A DNA stretch of 64,000 bases, from NCBI GenBank assembly GCA_029202385.1, contig CP119314.1, positions 3,412,501 to 3,476,500 on the forward strand, given 5' to 3'. Under the pieces are notes generated by a model. That model was not told where the DNA came from and did not search any database. It saw only the letters and a list, made by a program, of their open reading frames with translations. Position 1 is the first letter of the stretch; the number at the start of each line of letters is the position of its first letter. Of the stretch, positions 54,870-64,000 are shown piece after piece. The position numbers and the translations under genes are program-made. Origin of the DNA: Candidatus Sphingomonas phytovorans. Its GTDB lineage: Bacteria; Pseudomonadota; Alphaproteobacteria; Sphingomonadales; Sphingomonadaceae.

Positions 54870-56666
54870 TGACCGTGCCACCACCCCCGGGGCTGCGGTC
54901 GCGCGCCTGGTTCGACAACCCCGCCAATATCGACATGACCGCGCTCTATATCGAGCGTTACATGAATTTCGGCCTCTCCCAGGAGGAGCTTCAATCGGGC
55001 AAGCCGATCATCGGCATCGCCCAGACCGGCTCCGACCTGTCGCCCTGCAACCGCCATCACCTCGTGCTGGCCGAGCGGCTGCGCGAGGGCATTCGCGAGG
55101 CGGGCGGCATCGCGATCGAATTCCCGGTCCATCCGATCCAGGAAACCGGCAAGCGCCCGACCGCCGGACTCGACCGCAACCTCGCCTATCTGGCGCTGGT
55201 CGAGGTGCTGTACGGCTATCCGCTCGACGGCGTGGTGCTGACGATCGGCTGCGACAAGACGACACCCGCCTGCCTGATGGCGGCGGCGACGGTGAACATC
55301 CCCGCCATCGCCCTGTCGGTCGGGCCGATGCTCAATGGCTGGCACAAGGGCGAACGCACCGGATCGGGCACGATCGTGTGGAAGGCGCGCGAACTGCTCG
55401 CGGCGGGCCAGATCGACCATGCCGGCTTCGTCAAGCTCGTCGCCTCGTCGGCGCCCTCGACCGGCTATTGCAACACCATGGGCACGGCGACGACGATGAA
55501 CTCGCTTGCCGAGGTGCTTGGCATGCAGCTTCCCGGATCGGCCGCGATCCCCGCGCCATACCGTGACCGCCAGGAAATCGCGTACCGCACCGGCAAGCGC
55601 ATCGTGGAGATGGTCGCCGAAGACCTGAAGCCAAGCGACATCCTTACGCGCGACGCCTTCACCAATGCGATCGTGGTCAATTCGGCGATCGGTGGATCGA
55701 CCAATGCGCCGATCCATCTCGCCGCGATCGCGCGCCATATCGGTGTCGACCTGCCGCTCGACGACTGGCAGACGCACGGCCATCACGTGCCGCTGATGGT
55801 CAACCTCCAGCCGGCGGGCGACTATCTCGGCGAGGATTTCTACCATGCCGGCGGCGTGCCCGCGGTGATGGCCGAGCTGATGCGCGCCGGGCTGATTCGC
55901 GAGGATTCGATCACCGCCAACGGCCGCACCATCGGCGACAATTGCCGCGACGCGACGATCGAGGATGCGGATGTGATCCGCCCCTTCGCCACGCCGCTGA
56001 TGGAGGATGCCGGCTTCGTCGTGCTGAAGGGCAATCTGTTCGACGCCGCGATCATGAAGACCAGCGTGATCTCGCGGGAATTCCGCGATCGCTATCTCTC
56101 CGACCCGGCCGATCCGGATGCCTTCGAGGGGCCGGCGGTCGTGTTCGACGGGCCCGAGGATTATCACGCGCGGATCGACGATCCGGCAACCGGCATCACG
56201 CCCGAGACCCTGCTATTCATGCGCGGCGCCGGGCCGATCGGCTATCCCGGCGCGGCCGAGGTCGTGAACATGCGCCCGCCCGCCTATCTGATCCGCGAAG
56301 GCGTGCATGCGCATGCCGTGCATCGGCGACGGGCGGCAGTCGGGCACCTCGGGATCGCCCTCGATCCTCAACGCCTCGCCCGAGGCGGCGGCGAATGGCG
56401 GCCTCGCGCTGATCCGCACTGGCGACCGGGTGCGGATCGATCTGCGCGCGGGCACGGCGAACCTGCTGATCGGCGACGCGGAACTGGCCGAGCGCCGCCG
56501 CGTGCTGATGGACGCGGGCGGCTATGCCTATCCCGCCTCGCAAACGCCGTGGCAGGAAATCCAGCGCGCGGTCGTCGGCCAGCTCGACAGCGGCGCGATC
56601 CTTGAAGGATCGGAGCGGTATCAGCGGATCGCCCAGACGCGCGGGTTGCCAAGGGACAACCACTGA
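54869..56666 (+). pseudogene. IlvD/Edd-family sugar-acid dehydratase (L-arabinonate type), frameshifted
   Basis: The first frame (from 54869) encodes a [Fe-S] dehydratase: [32 protein letters not shown] and [20 protein letters not shown] hold the cluster cysteines, and the set fits the L-arabinonate/D-xylonate branch. At about 56312 the frame is lost in GCATGCGCATGCC, after [17 protein letters not shown]. The next frame continues with [20 protein letters not shown] to a stop at 56666, so one extra base (for example A56313) breaks an otherwise complete 598-residue gene. If real, the product lacks its last 115 residues, including a conserved active-site loop. It could be a sequencing error. It would convert L-arabinonate to 2-keto-3-deoxy-arabonate, the substrate of the GguC-like enzyme at 63403. 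Confidence 0.85.
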
Positions 56667-56737
56667 TCCCAGCCGGCCCCGAGTTCAAGTCGGACCATTC
56701 TTCCGTTCGTGTAGAGCCGGCCGTAGGCAGCGCCAAC

Positions 56738-59032
56738 TTATGCGCGGCGAATAAAGCCTAAAGTGCGGTTGGCAAAATTTGCCAGTTCGGCATCATTAAT
56801 GTTCTCGGTCTGCCAGGTCGGGTTGGTGTCGTGATGGTAGCGGTTGGCATAGTCGAGCAATGCCCGAAGCTCCATCGTGTCAGTTTGGTTTAGAATTTGC
56901 TCAGCGGTGCCCAAATGTTGCTGGCAACGATTGATAAACGGGCCAAGCAGTGAGCCCGGCGGAAAAACGCCTGCATGGGCAACTCGGACAAATGCTTCCA
57001 GCATGGGCCGCAGATCGGCCGCAACAGTGCGTTCGAGGGCCGCATCACCGGCAAGAACATAGACCGCCACTCGTGCATAGCGCCGATCATGTTCGGTGAT
57101 GCCATCTTGCTTGACGTTCCAAAACTCCAATGTCGATCCAACCTGGGCGCGCGCGATCCGTATTCCCGCGCGATCATTCACCGGCGCTTCTTTCCACAAT
57201 CCGAGCAAGAATGGTTTGGAATGGGAAAGCACGATCACTTGGCGAACGCGGTCCAGTAGGCCTCGGATTTCCTGTACGGTGACAAGAGAACGATGCTCGT
57301 CCAGGCTGGTCATCGGATCATCGATGACGACGATCTTGGCGGCAAGGTCTGGGTCTTGCTCAAGGGATGCAAAGAAGAATGCGAGAGCGAGGGCATTGCG
57401 ATCACCCGCACTCAAGCTGGTACGGAACGACGGCCCAGCGTCGGCGGTCAGCGGTACGGGAACATTATTGATGAGCACGCTGTAGGTAGCTGACGAGCCG
57501 CCGCGATTGTTGACCGAGCTGACCCCACCCAACCGGAACCCGGCGTTGAAGCGACCGAGATAAATATTGATCGCAGCCTCATAGGTCGGAAAGACATTCT
57601 GGCGGTAGTTGTCCAGCGCCGTGCGCGCCGCAGTACGTGCCGTCTCGGTGACGGTCTTGGCGTCCTTCTCGGCCAGATAGTCCGTACACAATGGGGCAAC
57701 GGCTGCGCTGTGTCGTGTCTTTGCGGCCTTCAACCGATTGAGGTCATTGGTGAGCGCGGGCGCGTTGGCGGCTTGAGCTTGCTCCTTCACCACGGCGATC
57801 TGGCCGCTCAGCGCAACGAGCGTGCCGGAAATCGCCGTCACTTGCGCACGCATGGCATGATAAGCATCAATTGCCGCAACTGCCTCGGCACTCAACGCGA
57901 TGGGGTCCAGCGGAGCGGCTTGCTTGGCGGCAAGCGCCGCTTGCACCTGTTCACGGGCAGTTTTCCAACTGCGCGCAATAGCGGCGGTATCGAGAACGAT
58001 TTCGGGAATTTCGAGAAAACGAAGCCAGAAGGTACGCCGTTGCATCGCCACACCCACGGCGCGCTCGAATGCTGCTGGGGTATCTCCACTATGGGTGGTG
58101 GTGATCGTTCTGCCAGTCGTGGCAAGCTCGGTCTTCAGCGCCCCATATTCCGCCCCAAAATAGGCGCGATAGTGCTCGATAATATCTGACCCATGAAGCG
58201 ACTGAGCGCAGAATGGGCAATCCTTGTCGGCCCAAGGCTGATCGTCGCGCGCGAGAACGGCAATCCCATCGCCGACCCAACGCTCACCCGTTGGACCGAT
58301 GCGCGCCAAATGCGCTTGAACCTGCACCGCCGCCGCTGCGTCCAGTCGCGGCATGTCACGGCCCAATAACACATTGATCCCGGCAACATCGAATGTCGGC
58401 AACTCAACCGCAGTGAAATCTTGCTCGTCCTGTACAGCAACGGCCTCCTGCGCGGCAGCCAAGGCGCGTTCGGCCTCTTGGATGCGAGCATCGACATCGT
58501 TGACCGCTTGGAGGGCGCAGAAATCTTCAATCGTCAGCCCGTGGCGCGCGATCGCCGGTATCGCCTGATCTTTCGATCGGAGTTGCCGATTATGCTCCTC
58601 GATGTCAGCGACATGCCGCTGCAATGTCGCATTGAGCGCTACGCCTTGTGCGCCAAGGATAAGCTCATGAAGGTTCTGACGGTGGCCCGGCTCGATCTCG
58701 ATGCCGGAGCAGACGTTCTCGGATACGAAAGTATCATCAAAAATCGCCAAGGTGGGCAGCGGAGCCGACCATGCGTTATTTTGCAGCGTGTGCTGATTTC
58801 CGTCGGGACAGTGGACGATGATGTGAGGCGGGTGAACTGCGCCCACGCGATGCCTGTCAGCCACTAAACGAGCGTCGCCCGTACCGAGCGAGCGCAGGAT
58901 AGCCGCAAGGGTGGTCTTGCCTCGGCCATTTTCCGCGTAGATCGCGGTCATCCGGGCGAAGGGTAACTGTGCGCCCGGCGCGATGGAATCGAACTGGCCG
59001 ACATTACGAAGTAATTGAATCTGACTAACCAC
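56738..59032 (-). CDS. Solitary AAA ATPase with zinc-hook (AAA_13, RloC-like)
   Basis: 764 residues. An SMC/ABC-type ATPase with Walker A AENGRGKTT (residues 33-41), signature-like SLSAGDRNALALAF and Walker B IVVIDDPMTSLDEH. The middle is helical (coiled coil) and contains a zinc-hook Cys272-PF-Cys275 (CPFCAQSLHG), as in Rad50 and the anticodon nuclease RloC. The C-terminal region carries RPMLEAFVRVAH (Arg675, Glu679) and YANRYHHDTN (His733, His734), which could form the Arg-Glu-His triad of PrrC/RloC-type nucleases; this is a weak inference. Lower GC than neighbours and insertion within a sugar locus suggest transfer. No methylase or restriction gene is adjacent. A defence role is possible. 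Confidence 0.78.
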   Translation of the reverse strand: MVSQIQLLRNVGQFDSIAPGAQLPFARMTAIYAENGRGKTTLAAILRSLGTGDARLVADRHRVGAVHPPHIIVHCPDGNQHTLQNNAWSAPLPTLAIFDDTFVSENVCSGIEIEPGHRQNLHELILGAQGVALNATLQRHVADIEEHNRQLRSKDQAIPAIARHGLTIEDFCALQAVNDVDARIQEAERALAAAQEAVAVQDEQDFTAVELPTFDVAGINVLLGRDMPRLDAAAAVQVQAHLARIGPTGERWVGDGIAVLARDDQPWADKDCPFCAQSLHGSDIIEHYRAYFGAEYGALKTELATTGRTITTTHSGDTPAAFERAVGVAMQRRTFWLRFLEIPEIVLDTAAIARSWKTAREQVQAALAAKQAAPLDPIALSAEAVAAIDAYHAMRAQVTAISGTLVALSGQIAVVKEQAQAANAPALTNDLNRLKAAKTRHSAAVAPLCTDYLAEKDAKTVTETARTAARTALDNYRQNVFPTYEAAINIYLGRFNAGFRLGGVSSVNNRGGSSATYSVLINNVPVPLTADAGPSFRTSLSAGDRNALALAFFFASLEQDPDLAAKIVVIDDPMTSLDEHRSLVTVQEIRGLLDRVRQVIVLSHSKPFLLGLWKEAPVNDRAGIRIARAQVGSTLEFWNVKQDGITEHDRRYARVAVYVLAGDAALERTVAADLRPMLEAFVRVAHAGVFPPGSLLGPFINRCQQHLGTAEQILNQTDTMELRALLDYANRYHHDTNPTWQTENINDAELANFANRTLGFIRRA

Positions 59033-59646
59033 GACATCCCCCCCGGTTGGCGGGTATCATACCGGGGAAGTTAGTACAGGAAAGCGATACCTGCGAGATC
59101 CACAGTCGATCCATTTTTGATCAATTATGTTTGGAATACACTGACGCTGCAGTTCGGCTAGGTTACAAACCCGAGTTCCATAAGCGATGGGTGATCATGG
59201 GAGGTCTGTGGCTTCTCGGCGCCGCCATCGGCCGCATCCCCGAGATAAGTCACTTTGGCTTGCACATCTTCGTGGGCCTTATCGCGTCGGTCGCCATATG
59301 CGAGCTTGCCAGCCGTCCCAAATCTCCGCCCGTTGCGAGGCCGAGTAATATATCCGCCGACGCTGCTTCACCGCTGTCACTCCATCTCATCATAAGAATG
59401 AAGTGTTGCGGCCACCCGTTGAACCCACCACCAATTCCGGCCATCCCAATATCGAATAGTCACCGCGGATGGGGTCAACATCACGTCAACTTCCGGCCAC
59501 CACAATACCCCCGGAACAAGTCCGGGATGACGGCGGTGGGTGGGTTGCTGTTTCGCTCGAAACGAACCGCTTTGGGTAACCAGGCCTGACGCAAGGTCTG
59601 CGTGACAGCCGCCAACGCCTCCCAAAGCTCGACGCCCGGAGCGCCG
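59033..59646. other. 614-bp region with no convincing gene
   Basis: Between the AAA ATPase start and the beta-galactosidase stop. A plus-strand frame from the TTG at 59047 to 59589 contains two hydrophobic stretches (WVIMGGLWLLGAAIGRI and HFGLHIFVGLIASVAICEL) and could be a degraded small membrane protein, with an internal ATG at 59197, but its last third runs through a palindromic repeat and is non-coding in character. No ribosome site is visible. The region is AT-richer than the rest, like the adjacent ATPase gene. Confidence 0.4.
59507..59532. repeat. Half-copy of the CCCCGGAACAAGTCCGGGG repeat
   Basis: CCCCCGGAACAAGTCCGGGA followed by TGACGG, one palindrome of the paired element at 17201-17298. 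The partner half is missing here, as it is at 27978-28002. Confidence 0.7.
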
Positions 59647-62355
59647 CTATCTTGCGGCGACGCTCTCCAGGACGATCGTTGAGCCCGTGAGCGCCCCGGA
59701 CCGGGCGTGCAGCGTGATCGCGCCCGGCTTGCCCGGCAGCGCACGCACTACCACCAGGGCAAGGCCGTTGAACGCCTTGCGCGTCGGCGACTGGAAGGAT
59801 TCGAAGCTGGTCGGATCACCATTGTCGGTGGCGACGATCTCGCCCGGGCCGTCGATCGTGACGCTGACCGCATTGTCGGCACGCGGCACGGTGAGCCCGT
59901 CCTTGTCGGTGACGCGCACCGTGACGAAGGACAGGTCGCGGCCATCGGCGTTGATCCGCGCCCGGTCGGGCGTCGCCTCCAGCGCGGCGGGGGTGCCGGC
60001 GGTCTTCACCATCTCGGTCGCCCATGGCTTGCCGCCCTTCCAGGTCACGACCTTCACCTCGCCGGGCGCGTAGGTGACGTAATCCCAGCGGAAGCGATAT
60101 TCATAAGGCGCCCGCGTCTTCCTGCCCTGCGAGATGCCGTTGACGAACAGTTCCGCCTCGTCGGCCGAGGTGAAGACATGGACCGGAGTGACCTGCCCTT
60201 CACGGCCGGGCCAGGTCCAGTGCGGCAGGACATGCGCGAATTGCAGGTCAGAGCGCCAGCGCGCCTGGTAGAGCCAGAAGCGGTCCTTCCTGAATCCCGC
60301 CAGATCGATGATGCCCGAATAGGAACTGCGCGCCGCATAGTAAGGCGTCGGCTCGCCGAGATAGTCGAACCCGGTCCAGACGAATTCGCCCGCGACGAAC
60401 GGGTTCTGGTCGTTCGACGCGAAGACCCGGTCGGGCGAAGAGCCGAAATCGGCGGCATGGAGTTCATAGGCGCTGACCTGCTTTGTCTCGGGGTCGCCGC
60501 CCGAGCCTGGCCGGACCGGGCCGCTGATCGCGCCCATCACGGGGAAGAGATACTCGCCGCGACTGCTGAGCGCCGACGCGCTCTCGGTGCTCATGATCAC
60601 CTTGTCGGGATATTTTTCGTGAAAGGCGGCGAACTGGCCGGGATAGGCGCGCACGCCGGTGCCCTGATAGTTGAGGCCGATCACGTCGACCGTGCCGGGC
60701 ATCGCCATGTCGGGCTTGGCATAGTTCATCGCGGTGGTGGTCGGGCGGGTCGGATCCTCCTCGCGCACCATCCGCACCAGCCCCCTGGCGATTGCCGCCC
60801 CCTCTTCCCCGGTATATTGCTCGCCGACTTCGTTGCCGACGCTCCACAGGATGACCGACGGATTGTTGCGGTCGCGGCGCAGCATCGACCGCAGGTCAGC
60901 CTCGTGCCAGTCGGGGAAGATCAGGTGGAAATCGAGCGGGGTCTTCTTGCGCTCCCACACGTCGAACACTTCGTCGATCACCAGCAGGCCCATGCGATCG
61001 GTCAGCTCAAGCAGCTCAGGCGCGGGCGGATTATGGCTCATGCGGATCGCGTTGCTGCCCATCTCCTGTAGCATTTCGAGCTGACGCTCCGCCGCGCGGA
61101 CATTGAACGCCGCGCCGAGCGCGCCGAGATCATGATGGTTGTTGACGCCTTTCAGGTCGATCCGCTCGCCATTGACGAACACGCCCTTGTTCGCGTCGAA
61201 GGTGACGGCGCGGATGCCGAATGGCGTCTCATAACGGTCGACCGTCCTGCCGTTGAGCGAGACAATGGTGACCGCGACATAGCGGTTGGGCTGCTGAGTC
61301 GGCGGCGGACCCCAGAGACGGGGGTTGGCGAGCATGGTCGACCCGGCGATCGTCGCATTGCCACCCGCCGCGACACGCGCGCCGGCCGGCGCGATGCGCG
61401 CGACGATGGCGCCGGTCTTCCGGCCAGCAGCATCCAGCGCATAAATGTCGGTGCTGACGCTGGCGTTCGCCTCTGTGCGGGATTCATTGTCGACCGACAC
61501 GTCGAGCGCGATGGTCGCCGATCCCTTCGAAACCTCGGGCGTGGTCACTCGCGTGCCCCATTGGCCGATATGAACCGGGCTGGTCTTGGTCAGCCAGACA
61601 TTCCGATAGAGCCCGCCACCGGGATACCAGCGCGCCGATTCAGGTGGATTGTCGAGGCGGATGACAAGCTCGTTCCTGCCGCCGAACGCCAGATAGGGGG
61701 TCAGGTCGAGCCGCCAGCCATTATAGCCATAGGGCCAGCCGCCGACGAGCTTCCCGTTCAGCCACACCGCCGAATAGGACATCGCACCGTCCACATCGAG
61801 GAACACCGACCTGCCCTTGTCGCGCGCCGGAATGTCGAGCGCCTTGCGGTACCAGCCGATCCCCCAGCTATCCAGCCGGCCCATGCCGCCATAAGGACCG
61901 GTGGTCAGGAAGGGCCGCTCGATCGCCCAGTCATGCGGCAACGTCACCTTCCGCCACGCGCTGTCGTCGAAACCGGCCTGGACGAAGGAAACATCGCCGC
62001 CGGGGTTGCCCGCCGGCCGCACGTGCCGCTTCGCCGGGTCGCGGATGAAGGCGTTGGCGCTCGGCAGGATCCAGGGCTTGAGCACCGCCTGGCCGGCGGC
62101 GGTGACTGCCCTGGCCTCGTCCGGCCTGGCATCGGCCGCCTTGCCGTCCTCGCTCTTCCCGATCTCCGGCCGCACGTCATAGGACAGGCCGGTCGCGCCG
62201 GCGGGGTCGCCCATATGGAAACGCCAGCCGGCATTGATCGAGACCCGCTCGCGCGGCACGGTCTCGGCATTGGCACCGGACGCGTCGAGCATTGCCATGA
62301 GCATCAGCGCGAACAGCCGAGCGATGGTTTGAGCTAGCGCTGCCACTGACATCAT
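59647..62355 (-). CDS. Secreted glycoside hydrolase family 2 (beta-galactosidase-type)
   Basis: 902 residues with a signal peptide (MLMAMLDASGANA). Domains in order: a jelly-roll sugar-binding domain with an insertion (DDSAWRKVTLPHDWAIERPF), an Ig-like domain, and the TIM barrel. The general acid/base is Glu509 in VGNEVGEQY, and the nucleophile is Glu591 in MSTESAS. RMSHNPPAPELLELTDRMG and LKGVNNHHDLGALG are further family blocks. C-terminal DUF4982-like and Ig-like domains follow. It would cleave beta-galactosides or arabinosides outside the cytoplasm. Together with the epimerase and MFS it supplies the sugar catabolised by the locus. Confidence 0.93.
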   Translation of the reverse strand: MMSVAALAQTIARLFALMLMAMLDASGANAETVPRERVSINAGWRFHMGDPAGATGLSYDVRPEIGKSEDGKAADARPDEARAVTAAGQAVLKPWILPSANAFIRDPAKRHVRPAGNPGGDVSFVQAGFDDSAWRKVTLPHDWAIERPFLTTGPYGGMGRLDSWGIGWYRKALDIPARDKGRSVFLDVDGAMSYSAVWLNGKLVGGWPYGYNGWRLDLTPYLAFGGRNELVIRLDNPPESARWYPGGGLYRNVWLTKTSPVHIGQWGTRVTTPEVSKGSATIALDVSVDNESRTEANASVSTDIYALDAAGRKTGAIVARIAPAGARVAAGGNATIAGSTMLANPRLWGPPPTQQPNRYVAVTIVSLNGRTVDRYETPFGIRAVTFDANKGVFVNGERIDLKGVNNHHDLGALGAAFNVRAAERQLEMLQEMGSNAIRMSHNPPAPELLELTDRMGLLVIDEVFDVWERKKTPLDFHLIFPDWHEADLRSMLRRDRNNPSVILWSVGNEVGEQYTGEEGAAIARGLVRMVREEDPTRPTTTAMNYAKPDMAMPGTVDVIGLNYQGTGVRAYPGQFAAFHEKYPDKVIMSTESASALSSRGEYLFPVMGAISGPVRPGSGGDPETKQVSAYELHAADFGSSPDRVFASNDQNPFVAGEFVWTGFDYLGEPTPYYAARSSYSGIIDLAGFRKDRFWLYQARWRSDLQFAHVLPHWTWPGREGQVTPVHVFTSADEAELFVNGISQGRKTRAPYEYRFRWDYVTYAPGEVKVVTWKGGKPWATEMVKTAGTPAALEATPDRARINADGRDLSFVTVRVTDKDGLTVPRADNAVSVTIDGPGEIVATDNGDPTSFESFQSPTRKAFNGLALVVVRALPGKPGAITLHARSGALTGSTIVLESVAAR

Positions 62356-62471
62356 CTCCCCGCGCGGCGACCTTTCCGGTCGCGCCTTTTCCCGAAACGG
62401 GGTGAGGCTATGGTTGCGGGGCCGTCCTGGTCAAGAAATTTGTAGGAGTTATTATCTCTATCTGCCTCCCC

Positions 62472-62586
62472 TCACCTTCCTCGGCGAAGGCCGGGGTCCA
62501 GTTGGGGAACGTCGAGAAACAAATGCCGTGCGTCGTCACAAGGGCCTTCCCGACTGGACCCCGGCCTTTGCCGGGGAAGGTCAGAG
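62472..62586. repeat. CCCCGGC(C)TTCGCCGGGG-type palindromic repeat
   Basis: Opens with CCTCGGCGAAGGCCGGGGTC and closes with GACCCCGGCCTTTGCCGGGG in inverted orientation. Same family as 27803-27950. It fills the gap between the regulator stop and the beta-galactosidase start, so it separates two genes that might otherwise be one operon. Confidence 0.75.
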
Positions 62587-62611
62587 GAGAGCAAGGCGAG
62601 AGGGGGAAGTC

Positions 62612-63334
62612 TCAGCCCCCGCCCGGCTCCATGGCCAGTTCGGTATCCTCAAGCGCGCGGCGGATCAGGTCGGCCATCGCAACGCGCGCTGCTTCCGGGT
62701 TCGCATCAGCGATCGCGTCGTACAGTAGCTGATGCTCGGGCAACGGGTCGCGCGGCAGCTTGCGGTTGCGCTGCTTGAAGATGGTGGTCCAGCCGACCGC
62801 CGCGGCGATGGTGCTGGACAAGGTGGTCAGCGGCTCGTTGCGCGTCGCCTCCAGGATCAGGTGATGGAAATGCTGGTCGGCCACCCGCCCCTCGGGCGTG
62901 GCGAGGCCGTAGCGCCCCATCTCCTCAAGCGCATGCCCCATCTGCGCCAGTTCACGTCCCGTCCGGCGCTCAGCCGCGAGCGCGGCGGCAGCCGGCTCGA
63001 CGATCATGCGCAGCTCGAACAGGCTGCGGATGAACACCTCGCTCGGCTCGCCCTCGAACATCCAGGCAAGCACGTCGGGATCGAGCAGGTTCCAGCGGCT
63101 GCGCGGGCTGACGCTGGTGCCCGCCTTGGGCCGGCTTTCGACCAGGCCCTTGGCCATCAGCATGCGCACCGCCTCGCGATAGACGCTGCGCGACACGTGG
63201 AGTTGTTCGGCGAACTCGATCTCGCCGGGCAGGACATCGCCCGGCTTGTACACCCCCGTGACGATCTCGACGCCCAGATCATGCGCGATCGTGCCGTGGA
63301 TCCGGCGGCCCTTTGGTTGCTGTCCCGGCGTCAC
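62612..63334 (-). CDS. FadR-subfamily GntR regulator of the sugar locus
   Basis: 240 residues from the GTG at 63334. The N-terminal winged helix-turn-helix has GEIEFAEQLHVSRSVYREAV and GLVESRPKAGTSV, typical of GntR proteins. The C-terminal FCD domain shows FELRMIVEPAAAALAA and ADQHFHHLILEAT with metal-binding Asp and His residues. Such regulators usually repress sugar-acid genes and respond to the 2-keto-3-deoxy intermediate or aldonate. It lies between a GguC-like gene and a beta-galactosidase. A palindrome at 63396-63412 lies 60 bp upstream and may be its operator. Confidence 0.92.
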   Translation of the reverse strand: MTPGQQPKGRRIHGTIAHDLGVEIVTGVYKPGDVLPGEIEFAEQLHVSRSVYREAVRMLMAKGLVESRPKAGTSVSPRSRWNLLDPDVLAWMFEGEPSEVFIRSLFELRMIVEPAAAALAAERRTGRELAQMGHALEEMGRYGLATPEGRVADQHFHHLILEATRNEPLTTLSSTIAAAVGWTTIFKQRNRKLPRDPLPEHQLLYDAIADANPEAARVAMADLIRRALEDTELAMEPGGG

Positions 63335-63395
63335 GTGTTCCCCATCCGCCTTCCCTCCGTTCGGCCCGCCATCTTCGCGGAAAGGGCCGCATTCC

Positions 63396-63412
63396 GATAC
63401 CCCTAGAGTATC
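63396..63412. promoter_or_regulatory. GATAC-N7-GTATC inverted repeat before the FadR-type gene
   Basis: GATACCCCTAGAGTATC has 5-bp arms 7 bp apart. It overlaps the stop of the GguC-like gene and precedes the regulator gene. It could be the regulator's operator or simply chance; the divergent region at 53630-53732 shows only one partial match (AGTATATG). Confidence 0.35.
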
Positions 63413-64000
63413 CTTATCCGAACATCACGTGCCGGTTCGATCACGATCGGATTGCGCGCCGGCAGGCGGAAGGGCGGCGCCTCGATCTCGAACACGTCCC
63501 CCGGCTCGGTACGGATGCCTTCGGAGAAGGACAGGGTCGCCGTGCCGAAGAAATGGACATGCACATCGCCGGGATGGCGGAACAGGTCGTATTTGAAATG
63601 ATGATGTTCGAGATTGGCGATGCTGTGCGACATGTTCGCCTCTCCCGTCACGAACGGACGTTCCCACAGGGTCTCGCCGTTCCGCACGATCCGGCTGGTG
63701 CCACGGATATCCTCGGGCAGATCGCCAAGCAGCAGTTCCGGCCCCAATGCCGCGGCGCGCAGCTTCGAATGGGCGAGCCAGAGATAATTGCCGCGCTCCG
63801 TCACATGATCGGAAAATTCATTGCCGATCGCGAAGCCGAGCCTGACCGGATTGCCCTCGCCGTCGATCAGATAGATGCCGGCAATCTCCGGCTCCTCCCC
63901 CGCATCGAGCGCGAAGGCGGGTGAACGCAACGGCGCGCCCGGCGCGGCAAGCTGTTCGCCATTTCCCTTGTAGAACCATTCGGGCTGTGCGCCGGTCTCG
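63403..64000 (-). CDS. FAH-family sugar-acid enzyme, GguC/AraD1-like, 5' end outside window
   Basis: The C-terminal 199 residues of a fumarylacetoacetate-hydrolase-fold protein. AQPEWFYKGNG at the window edge and GNEFSDHVTERGNYLWLAHS are typical of the GguC/AraD1 branch; GDVHVHFFGTATLSFSEGIR and a final VRIRIL follow. This branch includes 2-keto-3-deoxy-L-arabonate dehydratase of the oxidative pentose route to 2-oxoglutarate. It would take the product of the dehydratase at 54869. The frame is open to base 64000, so the start lies outside. A GATAC/GTATC palindrome overlaps its stop. Confidence 0.85.
   Translation of the reverse strand, partial: ETGAQPEWFYKGNGEQLAAPGAPLRSPAFALDAGEEPEIAGIYLIDGEGNPVRLGFAIGNEFSDHVTERGNYLWLAHSKLRAAALGPELLLGDLPEDIRGTSRIVRNGETLWERPFVTGEANMSHSIANLEHHHFKYDLFRHPGDVHVHFFGTATLSFSEGIRTEPGDVFEIEAPPFRLPARNPIVIEPARDVRIRIL

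Noticed and set aside
59047..59589. Plus-strand frame with two hydrophobic stretches as a real membrane protein
   Set aside because: TTG start, no ribosome site and its end runs through a dispersed repeat; kept only as a note on the intergenic region.
62332..62345. LacI-type operator (AGCTAGCGCTGCCA) near the beta-galactosidase start
   Set aside because: It lies within the signal-peptide codons, where Ala-Leu-Ala coding explains the sequence, and matches only 11 of 14 positions.

Overview
The window is high-GC DNA (roughly two-thirds G+C) packed with TonB-dependent receptors, an EcfG-type stress promoter, NodT-type efflux, FucP-type sugar MFS and an oxidative sugar-acid pathway. This combination points to a sphingomonad (Alphaproteobacteria, Sphingomonadales). 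No rRNA, tRNA, CRISPR array, integrase or transposase was found. Short palindromic intergenic repeats of three recognisable families are scattered throughout.

Layout. 1-8436: a sulfur-scavenging operon (TonB receptor cut by the window edge, MFS transporter, two TauD/AtsK-type Fe(II)/2-oxoglutarate dioxygenases, an arylsulfatase, serine acetyltransferase). 8472-10889: small unknown proteins, one with an L7/L12-like domain, then lgt. 11000-14364: heme receptor plus DUF6607 partner behind a Fur-box-like palindrome. 14531-21981: a TetR regulator and a tripartite RND efflux operon that share a 14-bp operator. 22100-26060: DUF2252, cyclophilin, DUF763 and a tiny Lmo0937-type membrane protein with an EcfG promoter. 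26111-30931: an MNIO (DUF692) enzyme with its HvfC/BufC-type partner, a 690-residue ferritin-like (VioB-type) protein with a cysteine-rich bufferin-like tail, and a secreted bulb-lectin/YD-repeat protein. 31090-38257: SRPBCC protein, Rieske oxygenase, TonB receptor, MalT-like LuxR regulator, DJ-1/PfpI protein. 38352-45430: TSUP permease, TonB receptor, PAS-GGDEF diguanylate cyclase, polysaccharide deacetylase, SGNH hydrolase. 45594-50679: DUF389 membrane protein, ClC channel, DUF485-ActP acetate permease pair. 50774-64000: M28 peptidase and an arabinose/galactose-type sugar locus (FucP-like MFS, aldose epimerase, frameshifted sugar-acid dehydratase, GH2 beta-galactosidase, FadR-type regulator, GguC-like sugar-acid enzyme), interrupted by a solitary zinc-hook AAA ATPase of lower GC.

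How the genes work together. The first operon links uptake of sulfated or sulfonated compounds, release of sulfite/sulfate and O-acetylserine supply for cysteine synthesis. The sugar locus would take up or release galactosides/arabinosides, interconvert anomers and dehydrate aldonic acids towards the TCA cycle. The most unusual locus is 26111-30112: it has the maturation pair of a bufferin-type RiPP system but no small precursor peptide, and the only nearby protein with the expected cysteine motifs is the large ferritin-like protein itself.
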